Notes: generated by a model from the letters alone, not told the origin. A stretch of DNA of 64,000 nt from Geobacter sp. UBA5730 (GCA_002419465.1 DIGE01000018.1:1-64000), one strand, 5' to 3'; positions 1 to 8,709 are shown, numbered from the stretch's first letter. Translations and numbers: made by a program.

Positions 1-147
<147 letters not shown>

Positions 148-222
148 TTACCTGTATCATGAAACACTAACTCAAATTTAAAAACAGAGATTGCTGCCCG
201 CAATCAACTTAAACTGCTATCT

Positions 223-236
223 GGTTGTCAAAGACC
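223..236 (-). promoter_or_regulatory. rrn leader boxA-like antitermination site
   Basis: On the minus strand the 16S leader contains GGTCTTTGACAACC. This resembles the boxA element (TGCTCTTTAACA type) that loads NusB/NusE for rRNA antitermination. It sits between the rrn promoter and the mature 16S end, the expected place. The call rests on motif and position only. Confidence 0.6.
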
Positions 237-283
237 GAACCCGCTGCGTTTTTGCTTGGTGTCCTGTGCAGCAAGGAATCCCG

Positions 284-312
284 TTTATACACACGCCTGC
301 TTTTAGCGTCAA
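284..312 (-). promoter_or_regulatory. rrn promoter, near-consensus sigma-70
   Basis: On the minus strand there is a -35 TTGACG (307-312), a 17-base spacer and a -10 TATAAA (284-289). Transcription would start near 277 and give a leader of about 130 nt before 16S. An A/T-rich run just upstream of the -35 (about 313-333) could act as an UP element. Confidence 0.8.
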
Positions 313-362
313 GTATTTTTTTGGAAAAAAAATTCATTCTTGCTAACCGGCTGAAATTCATC

Positions 363-391
363 TTGCAAACAGTGAATTGCTAGGGTATACG
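363..391 (+). promoter_or_regulatory. Candidate promoter of the L,D-transpeptidase gene
   Basis: TTGCAA (363-368), a 17-base spacer and TATACG (386-391) lie 45 bp before the start codon at 436, divergent from the rrn promoter. The match is moderate, four of six at each box. Confidence 0.45.
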
Positions 392-435
392 CAGGCTCTC
401 GGTTTAGCAGGCTTACCGCAAGGAGATTGCAGTTT

Positions 436-1779
436 ATGAAAAGCAGGACCACCTGTACGCTGGCACTACTGGTGTACCTCGCAGTAACCACTGCCTCACA
501 GGCCGATATCCGCAGTGAGGCCATGGCCATGCTGGCCAGCTTGCGTCAGGCGGGGGTTGCTGCCAGCTTTCCCGAAAACTTGCGCAGCCTTGATGCTACC
601 GTAGCCACCGCAGAGATGTATTACCAGCTTAACGATCAGCAGAATGCTGAACGTTACTACCGTCAAGCCACCCAAAAAGGAACACTGCTCCAGGAGCGCC
701 TGAAGGCTGCCACCGCTGCTCCGGCTTCCGCTGAACCAGTAGCAGCATCCACTCCAACGCCGACACCCTCCACTGATCAGCTACCTGCAACGGCGGCACC
801 CGTTCAGACAGCGATCCCGGCCCAGCCGACGGCTGCGCACAGCAAACCGCCGGCAACCTCGCAGCCTGCCCAGGATATGGAGGCTGAACCTGTCCATTCC
901 ACTAAACTGGTGGGTACCATCGGCAACTACACCGTGGTCAAAAATGACACCTTACGACTGGTGGCAGGCAAGTTGGGAGTGAGCCGCAGTCAATTGATTG
1001 CCATGAATGGCCTGTCCCCCAAGTCCTACCTCCAGGTGGGACAAACCCTGCGCTACAACAACCAACGGATTATCCCCCGCAGCAGGCTGAAAGACGGGAT
1101 TGTGATTAACATCCCGGACCGGATGCTCTACTACTTTGAAAAGGGCAAGCTGGCCTACGCCACTGCCGTAGCGCTCGGCACGCCGACCAAGATGGACGAC
1201 ATCCTTTGGCACACCCCCACCGGCAGGTTCAGGATTGTCAACAAGGCCAAGGAACCGACCTGGACCGTGCCTCCCTCAATCCAGGAGGAGATGCGCAGAG
1301 AAGGGAAGGAGGTCGTCACCAGCATCCCCCCGGGGGTTGAGAATCCGCTGGGCAAGTATGCCATGAAAACCTCGCTGCCAGGCATCCTGATCCACAGCAC
1401 CATCAAGCCCTGGTCGATCTATACCTATGCCAGCCACGGCTGCGTCAGGGTGTACCCCGACCGGATGGAGGAGCTGTTCAGGCTTGTCAAGATCAACACC
1501 CCGGGCGAGATCATCTATCAGCCTGTCAAGGTAGCCACCACGGAAGAGGGGCGCATCTTCCTGGAGATACATGGCGACATCTACGCCAAGACCAGGGGGG
1601 TTGAGCGTGAAGCGAAAATCCTGCTGAACACCATGGGGATGGGTGACAGGGTTGATTGGGCAAAAGTCAAAAGGGTAATTTCCCGCAGAGCCGGTGTGGC
1701 CGAGGAGATCACCCTTGAAGCGGTAGAGACCCAGCAACAGGAGCCTCCTCCGGCACAGCAGCCTCAGTCACCGTCGTAA
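436..1779 (+). CDS. L,D-transpeptidase with LysM domain (YkuD family)
   Basis: Predicted secreted L,D-transpeptidase that makes 3-3 cross-links in peptidoglycan or attaches proteins to it. The start is taken as ATG 436 because AGGAG lies at 421-425 and a signal peptide follows directly; an in-frame TTG at 427 is less likely. The 447-residue product has a signal peptide (about 1-24), a Pro/Ala-rich linker (about 100-155), a LysM domain (about 163-208) and a YkuD domain (about 218-360). The catalytic motif SHGCVR is at residues 333-338, with Cys336 as nucleophile. A Gln/Pro-rich tail follows. The gene is divergent from the rRNA operon, and its end overlaps the convergent PBP1A gene by 16 bp. 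Whether it is a cross-linking or an anchoring enzyme cannot be told from sequence. Confidence 0.93.
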   Translation: MKSRTTCTLALLVYLAVTTASQADIRSEAMAMLASLRQAGVAASFPENLRSLDATVATAEMYYQLNDQQNAERYYRQATQKGTLLQERLKAATAAPASAEPVAASTPTPTPSTDQLPATAAPVQTAIPAQPTAAHSKPPATSQPAQDMEAEPVHSTKLVGTIGNYTVVKNDTLRLVAGKLGVSRSQLIAMNGLSPKSYLQVGQTLRYNNQRIIPRSRLKDGIVINIPDRMLYYFEKGKLAYATAVALGTPTKMDDILWHTPTGRFRIVNKAKEPTWTVPPSIQEEMRREGKEVVTSIPPGVENPLGKYAMKTSLPGILIHSTIKPWSIYTYASHGCVRVYPDRMEELFRLVKINTPGEIIYQPVKVATTEEGRIFLEIHGDIYAKTRGVEREAKILLNTMGMGDRVDWAKVKRVISRRAGVAEEITLEAVETQQQEPPPAQQPQSPS

Positions 1780-4178
1780 CTGGACGGTTCACTGTCTTTG
1801 ACAAAGCACTCCGCTACCCCTTCGCCCCCTCTGGCAAGCCGACCGGTCTTGGGGTTGATCCTGACAAAGGTGATATCCTCAGGCGGTTCAAAGCGCTCCA
1901 CCGGCAACCCCTTGACAGCCCCCAGCATAAAATCAGCCCAGATTGGCGCCGCTGCCTGACCGCCGGACCCACCGGAGCCCAGAGAACGTTCCTGATTATC
2001 AAAACCCACCCAAACCCCGGCAACCAATTGCGGAATGTAGCCCACAAACCAGGCATCCTTCATTTCGTTGGTGGTACCGGTCTTACCGGCCACTGGCCGG
2101 TTGATGGCCGATGCACGATGTCCGGTCCCGCTCTGTACTACACTCTCCATCAGATTGGTCACGATATAGGCTGTCTGCGGTGTCACAGCTGAAGGCTGGG
2201 CAATAACCGTGACTGCCGTGCCCTGGATTACAGGTGCACCTACCGGCGCTACCGGTGGCACCACGACGGGGGCCGCCGGCAGAATCGGCTTACGCTCTTC
2301 CAGCAGCACCCCGTCACTATCAGTCACCCGAAGAATGGAAAAAGGCTGTTGATAGACTCCCTTGTTTGCAAACACACTGTAGGCCGAGGTCAATTCAAGA
2401 GGAGATACGCTGGCGGCCCCTAAGGCCAACGAAAGGTTGGGCTCAATCTTGGAGGTAAAACCTAACTTTTTGGCAAACTCCACCGCATAGTCGACGCCGA
2501 TCTGATCAAGGATCTTGACACTGACTATATTGATAGAATGAGTTAAGGCCTCCCGCATGGTAACCGGACCACGGTGGGTACCGTCATAGTTCTTCGGTTT
2601 CCAGATCTTACCTCCTGCCCCGGGATATTCAACCTCCTCATCCACAATCACCGTGGCCGGGGTCAGCCCTTTTTCGAGGGCCGCAGCATAGATAATCGGC
2701 TTAAAGGCCGACCCGGCATTACGCTTGGCCTGAACTGCCCGATTAAACTGACTCGAACGAAAGTCATAACCGCCCACCATCGCCTTGATACCGCCAGTAC
2801 GCGGGTCGATTGCCACCAGAGCCCCTTGCACCTCAGGCACCTGGTCCAGCGCAAAGATGGCTCCTTGTTTATTTTGATCCGGCGTGAGTACCTGCACCTC
2901 CACCACAGCGCCCAGCGCCAGATTTCTGGAGGGTTTAGCGGGTTTGCCATAACTGTTGACCAACCCCAGCTTGCCGGCCCACCCCATCCCTTTGCGGTTC
3001 AGCAGCCCGATCCGGTCACCCACCCGCACGGTGGCCTCACCCTTGGCCGGATCAACGGCAACCACTACACCGCTGTAGGTATCCCCCGCCTTGAGTGCAG
3101 CCGTATCTATCGCCTCTTCAACCTTGGCACAGAACTGATCCACCTCGGTCTCTTGCAAAAATTTTGTAGCACCACGGAACCCCTGACGTTTATCCACCGC
3201 CTTCAGACCTGCCCGCACACTCTCGTAGGCGGAACGCTGCATCTCGTAGTTCATGGTGGTGTAGATCTTCAACCCACCCTTGTAGAGTTGATCCTCGCCA
3301 TACCTTTCCTCCAGATATATCCGCATCTGCTCCAGGAAATAAGCAACCTGATCGTTCATCACCCGTCTGCCGGGACGAACATTCAATGGTGTCTTGCGGG
3401 CGTGCTCTGCCTCTGCCTCCGTGACAAACCCCTCGCGCACCATCCGATCCAGCACGTAATTCTGGCGTTCCCGGGCCTTCTCCAGATGCTTGATGGGAGA
3501 ATAGGCGTTGGGAGCTTTGGGTAATCCGGCCAACACCGCCATTTCCGCCAAGTTAAGCTGCTCCACTCCTTTGCCGAAATAGGTCTCTGCAGCCGCCTCC
3601 ACACCATAGGCACCGGCCCCCAGATAAATCTGGTTGAGGTAGAGATAGAGTATCTCGTCCTTGGTCAGTTTTTCTTCCAGCCGCTTGGCCAGAATCGCCT
3701 CCTTGATCTTGCGGGACAACTTCTTCTCCGGCGTCAGCAGCATGGTCTTGGTGACCTGCTGGGTGATGGTGGAGGCACCCTCCTTTTTGCGGAAGGAGAT
3801 CAGATTTTTAAACGCAGCCCGCACAATACCGAAGTAGTCTATCCCCCCGTGTGAATAAAAACTGGCATCCTCCGCCGCCACAAACGCCTGAATCAGTTTA
3901 CGGGGCATCTTGTTGACCGGCACCACGATCCGGCGCTCAAGATAAAACTCACCCACCAGGGTGCCATCATCACCATACACCTGCGAGACCACCGGCGGTT
4001 TATAGTCGGCCAAACGATCCACCTTAGGCAGCTTTGCCACCAGGAAAGCCAGATATCCGGCCAAACCCAAGACCACCAGGACCCCCGAGGTGATCACGAC
4101 CAGCAGCAGGGTGGACCAAAGCCGATTGCCAGAACGGCCTGCCGCACGTCGATGATGGTGCTGTTGTTCGTTGTACAT
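1764..4178 (-). CDS. mrcA: Penicillin-binding protein 1A, bifunctional glycosyltransferase/transpeptidase
   Basis: Class A penicillin-binding protein that polymerises glycan strands and cross-links peptides in the periplasm. The 804-residue product has a cytoplasmic His/Arg-rich start, a membrane anchor (about 22-46), a GT51 domain with EDASFYSH at 103-110 (Glu103 catalytic) and GASTITQQ at 134-141, an OB-like insert, and a transpeptidase domain with SAFK at 490-493, SIN at 548-550 and KTG at 699-701. All catalytic motifs are intact and the length is normal for PBP1A. A Pro/Val-rich insert near 633-655 interrupts the transpeptidase domain. The gene is convergent with the L,D-transpeptidase, so two wall cross-linking enzymes sit tail to tail. 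GAAAGG about 10 bases before the ATG is a modest ribosome site. Confidence 0.96.
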   Translation of the reverse strand: MYNEQQHHHRRAAGRSGNRLWSTLLLVVITSGVLVVLGLAGYLAFLVAKLPKVDRLADYKPPVVSQVYGDDGTLVGEFYLERRIVVPVNKMPRKLIQAFVAAEDASFYSHGGIDYFGIVRAAFKNLISFRKKEGASTITQQVTKTMLLTPEKKLSRKIKEAILAKRLEEKLTKDEILYLYLNQIYLGAGAYGVEAAAETYFGKGVEQLNLAEMAVLAGLPKAPNAYSPIKHLEKARERQNYVLDRMVREGFVTEAEAEHARKTPLNVRPGRRVMNDQVAYFLEQMRIYLEERYGEDQLYKGGLKIYTTMNYEMQRSAYESVRAGLKAVDKRQGFRGATKFLQETEVDQFCAKVEEAIDTAALKAGDTYSGVVVAVDPAKGEATVRVGDRIGLLNRKGMGWAGKLGLVNSYGKPAKPSRNLALGAVVEVQVLTPDQNKQGAIFALDQVPEVQGALVAIDPRTGGIKAMVGGYDFRSSQFNRAVQAKRNAGSAFKPIIYAAALEKGLTPATVIVDEEVEYPGAGGKIWKPKNYDGTHRGPVTMREALTHSINIVSVKILDQIGVDYAVEFAKKLGFTSKIEPNLSLALGAASVSPLELTSAYSVFANKGVYQQPFSILRVTDSDGVLLEERKPILPAAPVVVPPVAPVGAPVIQGTAVTVIAQPSAVTPQTAYIVTNLMESVVQSGTGHRASAINRPVAGKTGTTNEMKDAWFVGYIPQLVAGVWVGFDNQERSLGSGGSGGQAAAPIWADFMLGAVKGLPVERFEPPEDITFVRINPKTGRLARGGEGVAECFVKDSEPSSYDGD

Positions 4179-4275
4179 ATTCAGGGCCCTTTCTTCATGG
4201 CCAATTACGGATCAAGACCCGCTGCTTGCGCACGATACCCGATTCACCAACAGGGTTCAAGGCTTTTGCAACAGC

Positions 4276-4303
4276 TTGCCAACAGGCCACTTTCGGCTAT
4301 ACT
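4276..4303 (+). promoter_or_regulatory. Promoter of the heme/PAS sensor gene
   Basis: TTGCCA (4276-4281), a 16-base spacer and TATACT (4298-4303), five of six matches at each box. The predicted start of transcription near 4310 excludes the longer in-frame ORF that opens at 4152 and supports ATG 4341. Confidence 0.6.
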
Positions 4304-4340
4304 GGTTCTGCTCGCATCTCCATCCAGACGAGGCAAACGC

Positions 4341-5540
4341 ATGCGAATTACCACCAAGCTGACCCTGATCATCAGCTGCCTGCTGATGGTGCTGTTCATC
4401 ACCCTGGCCTGGGCATCGTACCGGCACGATCAGGCCCTGGCCCTGCAGGAAACCGTGGACGAAGCCCGCACCATCGCACGCCAGATTGTGGAGATCCGCG
4501 AATACCTTTCATTGGTGGTGCGGGTCGAACAGGTGGAGCAAAACGCCGGCTTGACCCCCCAGGTGGCCGCCACCCGCATTGCCCTGCGCCTCACCCAAGA
4601 CAGCCCCTACTACGTACGCCAGGTGTCACTGCGCTACCGCAACCCCCAAAACCAGCCTGACGCCTATGAACGAGAAACCCTGCAGCAATTCCGGGGATCA
4701 CAGCTAAAAGAGCGCTTCCAGATAGTGGGTGAAGGCAACCAAAAGGCGCTGCGCTACCTTTTGCCAATGGTGGCTGATCAATCATGCCTAGCCTGTCACG
4801 GCAGCTTCGAGCAGGCTCCGCGCTTTGTGCAGCAACGTTTCCCCAGGGGGCACCCGTCGTACAACTATCAGGCCGGCGAACTGATCGGCGCCATCTCGGT
4901 ATCGGTGCCGCTCAGCTCGCTGCAGCAAACCATCCTGAAAAATATGCGACGTGAATTGCTGCTGGAAGGATTGATCGTACTGCTGCTGGTGGCAGTTACC
5001 GGCTGGCTGATTCACCGCACGATCCTGTCGCCGGTAGCCAAGGTTGCGGAAGGAATCGAGACTGCCGCCAACAGCGGCAACTTTTCAAGCCCGATCGCTG
5101 CCACCAACAACGATGAGATTGGGCGGCTGGTGAACTCCTTCAACGAGCTGATGGCGGAACTGGAACGACGCACACGCCAACGGCACGAATCGGATGAGCG
5201 CTACCGCAACTTCATCGAGATTGCCCAATCGCCGATCGTCACCTTCCTGCCAGACGGCAAGATCGTGATCACCAACCAGAAGGCCGAAAAGCTGTTCGGA
5301 CTCAGCAAAGACGAGCTGCTGGGACAAAGCATCTTTGACTTCATGGCAGATCCGTCCATCGTCAGACAGGGGATAGAGAACTATTTTTCCGCTGGCAGCA
5401 GCCAGTTGCTGGGCAATTCCAACCGTCATACACTTCGGGATATCTGCGGCCGGGAAATTGAAGTGGAAATGGTGGTATCGGTCTCCCAGAGTGAGCATGA
5501 GGCCATGTTCACCGCAATACTGAGAACAATCAAGACCTAA
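4341..5540 (+). CDS. Orphan membrane sensor: c-type heme DUF3365, HAMP and PAS domains
   Basis: The product is 399 residues from ATG 4341 (GAGG upstream; a promoter at 4276-4303 fits this start). It has a first membrane segment (about 7-26), a periplasmic DUF3365/Tll0287-like domain with one heme c site CLACH at 149-153, a second membrane segment (about 207-226), a HAMP domain (about 227-280) and a PAS domain (about 290-395). It stops right after PAS, with no histidine kinase, GGDEF or chemotaxis module, although such modules usually follow this architecture. It may signal through a partner, or be a shortened paralog. A related PAS C-terminus survives as a fragment at 12979-13065. A redox- or ligand-sensing role is inferred from domain content. 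Confidence 0.85.
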   Translation: MRITTKLTLIISCLLMVLFITLAWASYRHDQALALQETVDEARTIARQIVEIREYLSLVVRVEQVEQNAGLTPQVAATRIALRLTQDSPYYVRQVSLRYRNPQNQPDAYERETLQQFRGSQLKERFQIVGEGNQKALRYLLPMVADQSCLACHGSFEQAPRFVQQRFPRGHPSYNYQAGELIGAISVSVPLSSLQQTILKNMRRELLLEGLIVLLLVAVTGWLIHRTILSPVAKVAEGIETAANSGNFSSPIAATNNDEIGRLVNSFNELMAELERRTRQRHESDERYRNFIEIAQSPIVTFLPDGKIVITNQKAEKLFGLSKDELLGQSIFDFMADPSIVRQGIENYFSAGSSQLLGNSNRHTLRDICGREIEVEMVVSVSQSEHEAMFTAILRTIKT

Positions 5541-5616
5541 GGGACCCTGCATAACCGGCAGCCTGACATCAACCGGCCGGATATGCGGACAACCTGGGCA
5601 TATTGAGGTGGTCTTT

Positions 5617-5667
5617 GAGCGAACGTGAGGCAAAAAGTGGTTTTTGCCTGGCCGCTTGAATTCGCTC
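5617..5667. repeat. Nested inverted repeat downstream of the sensor gene
   Basis: The outer arms GAGCGAA (5617-5623) and TTCGCTC (5661-5667) enclose a 9-bp inner hairpin AGGCAAAAA / TTTTTGCCT around loop GTGG (5628-5649). There is no following T-run, so it is not a clear terminator. It may be a REP-like element, or a stem that ends the sensor transcript. The outer arm runs into the start codon region of the next gene. Confidence 0.5.
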
Positions 5668-5668
5668 A

Positions 5669-6160
5669 ATGACACTGCGTACTTTTGACAAACTATGGCA
5701 AGAAAGCATTCGGAGAAGTGACCTAGAGATAACAATCCAAGAGGCAAAAGCATTACTCGATAAAGCCGAATATGGGGTTTTATCGACCGTAGACAAAGAC
5801 TGTCAACCCTATGGAGTGCCACTGAGTTTTGTTTATAGGAACGACGACATCTACTTCCACTGTGCCCTCAGTGGACAGAAACTTGAAAATATAGCAAACA
5901 ATACCAAGGTTTCCTTTTGCGTAGTTGGCAACACAAGGGTACTGCCGGATAAATTCGCCACCGAATATGAAAGTGCCGTGGTCTTTGGTGTTGCATCAGA
6001 GATCAAAGGTGCCGAAAAGCATAGTGCTCTGTTGTGGCTTCTAGAGAAGTACTGTCCCGATTATATTGAAGAAGGAAAACAGTACATTGCGCAACAGGAC
6101 AAAGCCACAAAATGCTTCAAAATTGAAATTTGTCATATTACCGGAAAAGCCCGAAGGTAG
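5669..6160 (+). CDS. Pyridoxamine 5'-phosphate oxidase-family (NimA-like) flavin-binding protein
   Basis: The 163-residue product has the split-barrel FMN-binding fold of the PNPOx-like family: the RRSDLEIT start element, then the GVLSTVDKDCQPYGVPLSF and YFHCALSGQKLENIANN segments typical of NimA-type proteins. Members bind FMN or heme and include nitroimidazole-resistance reductases. The substrate cannot be assigned. The start is uncertain: ATG 5669 has no clear Shine-Dalgarno, and homologs usually begin close to the RRSD motif about 14 codons later, where no standard start codon exists. Base composition is visibly more A/T-rich than the neighbours, which suggests acquisition by transfer. 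Confidence 0.8.
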   Translation: MTLRTFDKLWQESIRRSDLEITIQEAKALLDKAEYGVLSTVDKDCQPYGVPLSFVYRNDDIYFHCALSGQKLENIANNTKVSFCVVGNTRVLPDKFATEYESAVVFGVASEIKGAEKHSALLWLLEKYCPDYIEEGKQYIAQQDKATKCFKIEICHITGKARR

Positions 6161-6302
6161 TTCAGGTACAGGAAGCCCAACAGGTCGCCAGACGCGACCG
6201 AAAACCCGTCAGGGCTGCGCTCACGCCGTTGCAGGGTGGAGGTATAGCGGACACCCCTGAAATCTGGGTACCCGGAAACACCAAAAATCTTGTTGAGTTC
6301 AG

Positions 6303-6506
6303 TTATCTTCCAGCCTTGCGCCGTAGGGTGACTGTTTCGCCACCTATTCCCCAATTGTCTGTATCTACCTCATCAATCACCACCACCGTTGTCGCCGGAT
6401 TCTTTCCCAGTACATCCACCAGCATTTGCGTTGCCCCTTTGATCAGGGCTGCTTTCTGTTCAGCCGTTGCTCCTTCGCGGGTAATTTTAATGTTCACGTA
6501 AGGCAT
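6303..6506 (-). CDS. 4-oxalocrotonate tautomerase family protein
   Basis: A 67-residue protein of the 4-OT tautomerase superfamily. After Met removal the N-terminal residue is proline (MPYVNIKIT), the catalytic base of the family. The length matches 4-OT (about 62-70). It normally acts as a small-subunit hexamer or trimer of dimers on enol/keto substrates. It lies 30 bp downstream of the MFS carrier gene on the same strand and is probably co-transcribed, which hints at uptake and turnover of an aromatic or keto acid. The specific substrate is unknown. Confidence 0.88.
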   Translation of the reverse strand: MPYVNIKITREGATAEQKAALIKGATQMLVDVLGKNPATTVVVIDEVDTDNWGIGGETVTLRRKAGR

Positions 6507-6536
6507 GGATGTCCCCTTTTTTTGATGGTTGTGATT

Positions 6537-7736
6537 CTACTTGTGTCGAAAATTGAAAATATTGTCGGTTGCTACGAGGATACCGCCAATCGCCACCAAA
6601 GCGCCTGCCATCATCAGTGCCACGGAAAATCCACCCAGATAATCTGCCAAAAGTCCTGCCAGGGGTGGGCCGACAACCTGCCCTGCCCCGAAACAGGCGG
6701 TCATGACGGCCGCCGCACGGCGACCTTCCTTGCCTGCGCGCTGCGTACCCTCGGCCATCGCCAGTGCCGTGATCCCCATGAAGGTGCCACCGAAAATGAC
6801 AGCCGCCAATCCTGCTGTAAAAGCTGTAGCCGCACCAATGCTCAAAAAAATGCCGAGTGCCTGTAACAGATAGGTCAGGGTCAGTGTTACCCGCACTCCG
6901 ATTCTGCGCGCAACCAGCTGCCAGAAAATCGTGGACGGAGCTGCCGCCAAACCTACCGCCACCCAACTCCATGGTGCAAAGCCGGATAGCCCTGGCGTAT
7001 GGGCAATCATGGTTACCAGGAAGGTGGCACTCACAATGTAACCAACCCCCTCCAAAAAATAGGCTATGGCGAGTCGGCGGATACCTTTTAAAGAGCCGGT
7101 ACTGCGCACTGTATCATGCGGAACCTGTACTTCACCATGCTGTTTGCCAGCCAGACCGACGCCCGCCGCAGCCAAGACGACAGCCACTGCTCCCATACCC
7201 AGCCAGGCGACGCTCCAGCCACCAAGACGGTCCATAATCGGCACAAGCGCGCCGCTCAGGGCGATTCCCAAGCCAACCCCGCTAAAGAGAGCGCTGTTCC
7301 AGTGACCATGGCGGGACGACACCAATACTTCACTAACTTCAATGGCAATTATGACAAATAACAGTGCACTGGCTACGCCACCGAATAGTCTCAGGATGCC
7401 CCACCAAAACGGAGAGACGGTCAACCCCATGAGTAATGTAGTGGCAATGCTGCCGACCAGGGCGCTGACGTTGACGCATTTTCTTTGCAAAAGTCGTGGT
7501 CTTACCGCGCAGAGTAGCGCCCCCGCCAGATAACCCACGTAATTGAGCGAGGCCAGCCACCCGGCAAGGCTGTTGCTGATCCCCAGATCGCGCTGCATCA
7601 GGGGGAGAATAGGAGTGAAGGTAAAACGTCCAATCCCCATGGCCACCATCATGCCAAACATCCCGCCGATGAGCACCCGCAGAGCTGGCTGATGACTGGT
7701 CTCAGTAGGGTCGCTTTTCTTTTGTTCGGTGTTCAT
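6537..7736 (-). CDS. MFS transporter, YbfB/YjiJ family
   Basis: A major facilitator carrier of about 399 residues with some twelve hydrophobic segments and the family start motif (GMMVAMGIGRFTFTPILPLM) and PLMQRDLG. YbfB/YjiJ proteins are mostly uncharacterised; some neighbour LysR regulators, as here. I chose the ATG at 7736, which gives the usual short cytoplasmic tail. An in-frame ATG at 7763 would add nine residues and neither has a good ribosome site. The gene is divergent from the LysR gene at 7819 and followed by the tautomerase gene. Regulation by that LysR protein through the palindrome at 7793-7807 is likely. Confidence 0.85.
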   Translation of the reverse strand: MNTEQKKSDPTETSHQPALRVLIGGMFGMMVAMGIGRFTFTPILPLMQRDLGISNSLAGWLASLNYVGYLAGALLCAVRPRLLQRKCVNVSALVGSIATTLLMGLTVSPFWWGILRLFGGVASALLFVIIAIEVSEVLVSSRHGHWNSALFSGVGLGIALSGALVPIMDRLGGWSVAWLGMGAVAVVLAAAGVGLAGKQHGEVQVPHDTVRSTGSLKGIRRLAIAYFLEGVGYIVSATFLVTMIAHTPGLSGFAPWSWVAVGLAAAPSTIFWQLVARRIGVRVTLTLTYLLQALGIFLSIGAATAFTAGLAAVIFGGTFMGITALAMAEGTQRAGKEGRRAAAVMTACFGAGQVVGPPLAGLLADYLGGFSVALMMAGALVAIGGILVATDNIFNFRHK

Positions 7737-7781
7737 GGGGTAATCGTAGTATAACTTTGACATCTCTACAAATGAATTATT

Positions 7782-7812
7782 TTGATGACAACATCACTTT
7801 AAGTGATATAAT
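7782..7812 (+). promoter_or_regulatory. LysR-type operator palindrome overlapping the regulator's promoter
   Basis: ATCACTTTAAGTGAT (7793-7807) is a perfect inverted repeat and fits the LysR box T-N11-A. It lies between TTGATG (7782-7787) and a perfect -10 TATAAT (7807-7812) of the regulator gene, though that spacing is a long 19. Binding here would cover the regulator's own promoter (autorepression) and sit upstream of the MFS gene. The predicted transcription start falls at or next to ATG 7819, so the regulator mRNA may be leaderless. Confidence 0.7.
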
Positions 7813-7818
7813 TACCGT

Positions 7819-8709
7819 ATGGAACTGAATGAGTTACGTATGTTCATGGCCGTGGCAAGAGAAGGAAGCGTCACCCGTGCCGCCGAAACAATGCATTGTG
7901 TTCAGTCCAATGTTACAGCCCGTATCCGTCAGCTGGAGGAACAGTTGGGCACGTCTCTTTTCCAGCGACGAAACAGAGGAATGCACCTGACCGCAAGCGG
8001 TGCGTTGCTGCTTGAGTATGCGGAAAAGATTGTCAATCTTGTTTTGGAGGCGGAACAGGCAATACGGGAGCAGGATGGACGTGGGGCAAAGCTTTCGATC
8101 GGCTCAATGGAGACGACTGCGGCTGTTCGCCTACCCGAGCTGCTGGCCCGCTATCACCGGCTCCACACCGAGGTTGAACTAAGCCTGCATACCGGCACCT
8201 CGGAGGAAAATATCACCAGATTGCTGGATTACCAACTTGATGGCGCGTTTGTCAGCTGCGAGGTGTCCCATGAAGGTCTGGTGGCGGAAAAGGCATTTGA
8301 TGAAGAGTTGACGATGGTCGTTGCCCCGGGGGGAGAAGGAATACTGCAAAGCGGAACGACGACTATTCTGGTTTTTCGTTCCGGCTGCGCCTACCGCGCT
8401 CGTCTGGAGGGATGGTTACGGCAGACCGGACAGGTTCCCTACCGGGTGATGGAGTTGGGTTCCATCGAAGCGATTATCGGCTGCGTAGCCGCCGGCATGG
8501 GAATAAGCTTCTTGCCGCGCTCGGTGGTCGATTTACCGCGCTACAGCGACTCGGTGGAATGCCGGGCGCTTCCTCCAGAAGTGGGTACAGTCGTCACTTG
8601 GTTCGTCCGCAGGAAAAGCGGGCGGGAGCGAAACGCCATGAAGAATTTTCGCAGACTGTTAGCCCTTAACTCAGACGGGACCAGCACTGACACGAGACTA
8701 GGTGAATAA
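7819..8709 (+). CDS. LysR family transcriptional regulator
   Basis: The 296-residue product has an N-terminal winged helix-turn-helix (about 1-60, MELNELRMFMAVAREGSVTRA start) and a C-terminal periplasmic-binding-protein-like effector domain (about 88-290), normal for LysR proteins. It is divergent from the MFS/tautomerase pair and shares an 82-bp intergenic region with a palindromic LysR box, so it most likely controls that pair and itself. There is no Shine-Dalgarno sequence before the ATG; the close -10 box suggests a leaderless message. The effector is unknown. Confidence 0.92.
   Translation: MELNELRMFMAVAREGSVTRAAETMHCVQSNVTARIRQLEEQLGTSLFQRRNRGMHLTASGALLLEYAEKIVNLVLEAEQAIREQDGRGAKLSIGSMETTAAVRLPELLARYHRLHTEVELSLHTGTSEENITRLLDYQLDGAFVSCEVSHEGLVAEKAFDEELTMVVAPGGEGILQSGTTTILVFRSGCAYRARLEGWLRQTGQVPYRVMELGSIEAIIGCVAAGMGISFLPRSVVDLPRYSDSVECRALPPEVGTVVTWFVRRKSGRERNAMKNFRRLLALNSDGTSTDTRLGE

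Noticed and set aside
2574..3524. Plus-strand open frame of 316 codons
   Set aside because: It lies entirely antisense to the PBP1A coding region, whose catalytic motifs are intact; its product shows no recognisable motif.
4152..4340. N-terminal extension of the heme sensor from the ATG at 4152
   Set aside because: The promoter at 4276-4303 lies within this extension and the membrane segment begins after ATG 4341.
5685..5713. TTGACA at 5685-5690 as a promoter
   Set aside because: It lies inside the flavoprotein reading frame and no -10 box occurs at a proper distance.
5085..5822. Minus-strand open frame of 245 codons
   Set aside because: Antisense to the PAS sensor end and the start of the flavoprotein gene; no domain, no ribosome site.
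6161..6302. Remnant gene between the flavoprotein and tautomerase genes
   Set aside because: The minus frame continues from the tautomerase side with stops and no family match; I see only plain intergenic sequence.
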